Source of the DNA: an uncultured Panacagrimonas sp.
GTDB taxonomy: Bacteria; Pseudomonadota; Gammaproteobacteria; Nevskiales; Nevskiaceae
Direction: 5' to 3'
Assembly: GCA_946481265.1 (NCBI GenBank)
Contig: CAMLNE010000235.1
Span: 1-6,863 of the forward strand
DNA length: 6,863 bases
Below, piece after piece: positions 6,007-6,863 of this stretch. Under the pieces are notes generated by a model that was given only the letters and a program-made list of their open reading frames with translations, was not told where the DNA came from and did no database searches. Each line of letters opens with the position of its first letter. The first letter of the stretch is position 1. A program made the translations under genes and the position numbers.

Positions 6007-6026
6007 ATTCCCGCCGATGCGGGAAT
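6007..6026. repeat. REP-like palindrome (ATTCCC-N8-GGGAAT) next to the dnaG start
   Basis: ATTCCCGC (6007-6014), loop CGAT and GCGGGAAT (6019-6026) form a perfect 8-bp stem. The flanks TGG before and GAC after match the extragenic repeat CTGGATTCCCGC...GCGGGAATGAC seen in many xanthomonad and other proteobacterial genomes; it also fits the dRS3 pattern described in Neisseria. With the degenerate copy at 5954 it makes an inverted REP pair. Its right arm supplies GGGAA, the only Shine-Dalgarno-like bases before dnaG. Confidence 0.8.
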
Positions 6027-6037
6027 GACAATGAAAC

Positions 6038-6863
6038 ATGGCTGGCGGCCGCATTCCCCAGAGTTTCGTGCAGGACCTCCTCGCGCGCGCGGACATCGTC
6101 GAGGTGATCGGCTCGCGCCTCGAGCTCAAGCGCGCGGGTCGTGAATTCAAGGCCTTGTCGCCGTTCACCAACGAAAAATCCCCCTCCTTCTTCGTTTCGC
6201 CGGCCAAGCAGTTCTTCCACTGCTTCTCCTCCGGCAAGAGCGGCAACGCGATCGGCTTCCTGATGGAGTACGACCGCCTGAGCTTCGTCGAGGCGGTGGA
6301 GGAACTGGCCGGACGGCTCGGCATCGAGGTGCCGCGCGAGGGCGGGCAGTTCGAACGCCTGGTGCTGGATGGTCCCCTGGACGCGCTGGCCGCGGCGCAG
6401 CGCTTCTTCGCGGAGCAGCTGCGCCGGCATCAACCGGCGATCGATTACCTCAAGAAGCGGGGCATCAGCGGCGACACGGCCAAGACCTTCGGCATCGGGT
6501 TTGCGCCGGACTCCTGGGACGCGCTCGCGCATTTCTTCGACGACCCGAAGCATGCGATCGAGGCTGGCCTGCTGCGCAGGAAGGACGAGACCGGCCGGGT
6601 CTTCGACGTGTTTCGCAACCGCGTGATGTTTCCCATCCGCGACACGCGCGGGCGGGTGATCGCCTTCGGCGGACGCACGCTCGCGGACGACCCGGCGAAA
6701 TACCTGAATTCGCCCGAGACCGCGCTGTTCCACAAGGGACGCAACCTGTTCGGCCTGTACGAGGCCCGGCAGTCGCGCAAGTCGGCGCTGCCTCAGCTGG
6801 TGGTGGTCGAGGGTTACATGGACACCGTGATGCTGGCCCAGCATGGCATCCGCGAGGTGGTGG
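6038..6863 (+). CDS. dnaG: DNA primase DnaG, N-terminal part (3' end outside window), with altered zinc-binding motif
   Basis: The first 275 codons of the replicative primase are present. DnaG makes the RNA primers for leading- and lagging-strand synthesis with the DnaB helicase. The start MAGGRIPQSFVQDLLARADIVEVI is typical. The zinc-binding domain spans about 36-75, and the polymerase domain follows with FRNRVMFPIRDTRGRVIAFGGR, DDPAKYLNSPET and LFHKGRNLFGLYEAR. The TOPRIM acidic motif VVVEGYMDTVM has Glu258, and the window ends soon after. The oddity is the zinc site. Aligned with E. coli (Cys40, His43, Cys61, Cys64), this protein has Ser41, Thr44, Cys62 and Ser65: LSPFTNEKSPSF and HCFSSGKSGN. 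The surrounding framework (PF-x-NEK-x-PSF, HCF, G-x-x-GNAI) is intact and there is no frameshift, so this is substitution and not decay. The start at 6038 is the only sensible one. The Shine-Dalgarno-like GGGAA is 12 bases upstream inside a REP palindrome. Confidence 0.97.
   Translation, partial: MAGGRIPQSFVQDLLARADIVEVIGSRLELKRAGREFKALSPFTNEKSPSFFVSPAKQFFHCFSSGKSGNAIGFLMEYDRLSFVEAVEELAGRLGIEVPREGGQFERLVLDGPLDALAAAQRFFAEQLRRHQPAIDYLKKRGISGDTAKTFGIGFAPDSWDALAHFFDDPKHAIEAGLLRRKDETGRVFDVFRNRVMFPIRDTRGRVIAFGGRTLADDPAKYLNSPETALFHKGRNLFGLYEARQSRKSALPQLVVVEGYMDTVMLAQHGIREVV

Noticed and set aside
5954..6026. Possible CRISPR array or insertion-sequence end
   Set aside because: There are only two palindromic units in inverted orientation, no regular spacers, no transposase and no target-site duplication. 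A REP-type pair explains it.
4820..6844. A 674-codon open frame on the - strand
   Set aside because: It is antisense to rpsU, yqeY and dnaG, which are all firmly identified. Its FPHRRESR stretch is merely the translated REP palindrome.
1..6863. tRNA or rRNA genes
   Set aside because: I found no cloverleaf-like segments or rRNA signatures on either strand, and the intergenic gaps are too short and otherwise accounted for.

Overview
This is a GC-rich window (by eye about two thirds G+C) from a bacterial chromosome. The proteins read as gammaproteobacterial, and the REP-like palindromes recall the Xanthomonadales. That placement is inferred from family resemblance; the genus cannot be named.

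Left part (1-1125, + strand): the tail of a PaaI-type hotdog thioesterase overlaps by four bases (ATGA) the gene for a BtuF-like periplasmic cobalamin-binding protein. A 10-bp GC hairpin sits exactly between the stop codons of btuF and the convergent gene that follows.

Middle part (1123-4040, - strand): a cobalamin riboswitch precedes a TonB-dependent outer-membrane receptor (BtuB-like), followed by a PduO-type ATP:cob(I)alamin adenosyltransferase. Together these genes take B12 across the outer membrane (BtuB), capture it in the periplasm (BtuF) and convert it to adenosylcobalamin (adenosyltransferase). Only the - strand pair is visibly under riboswitch control. The inner-membrane BtuCD transporter is not in the window.

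Right part (4038-6863): tsaD (tRNA t6A synthesis) on the - strand is divergent from the macromolecular-synthesis operon rpsU-yqeY-dnaG on the + strand. rpsU has a plausible sigma-70 promoter and a leader hairpin that encloses its Shine-Dalgarno sequence. A REP-like inverted pair fills the yqeY-dnaG gap and abuts the dnaG start. dnaG is cut by the window end.

Most of the window is conventional. The most unusual feature is the DnaG zinc-binding domain: the motif framework is intact, but three of the four canonical CHCC zinc ligands are replaced (Ser, Thr, Ser), leaving one Cys. The btuB leader also shows mutually exclusive base pairings that suggest a specific switching mechanism. I see no sign of an undescribed multi-gene system.
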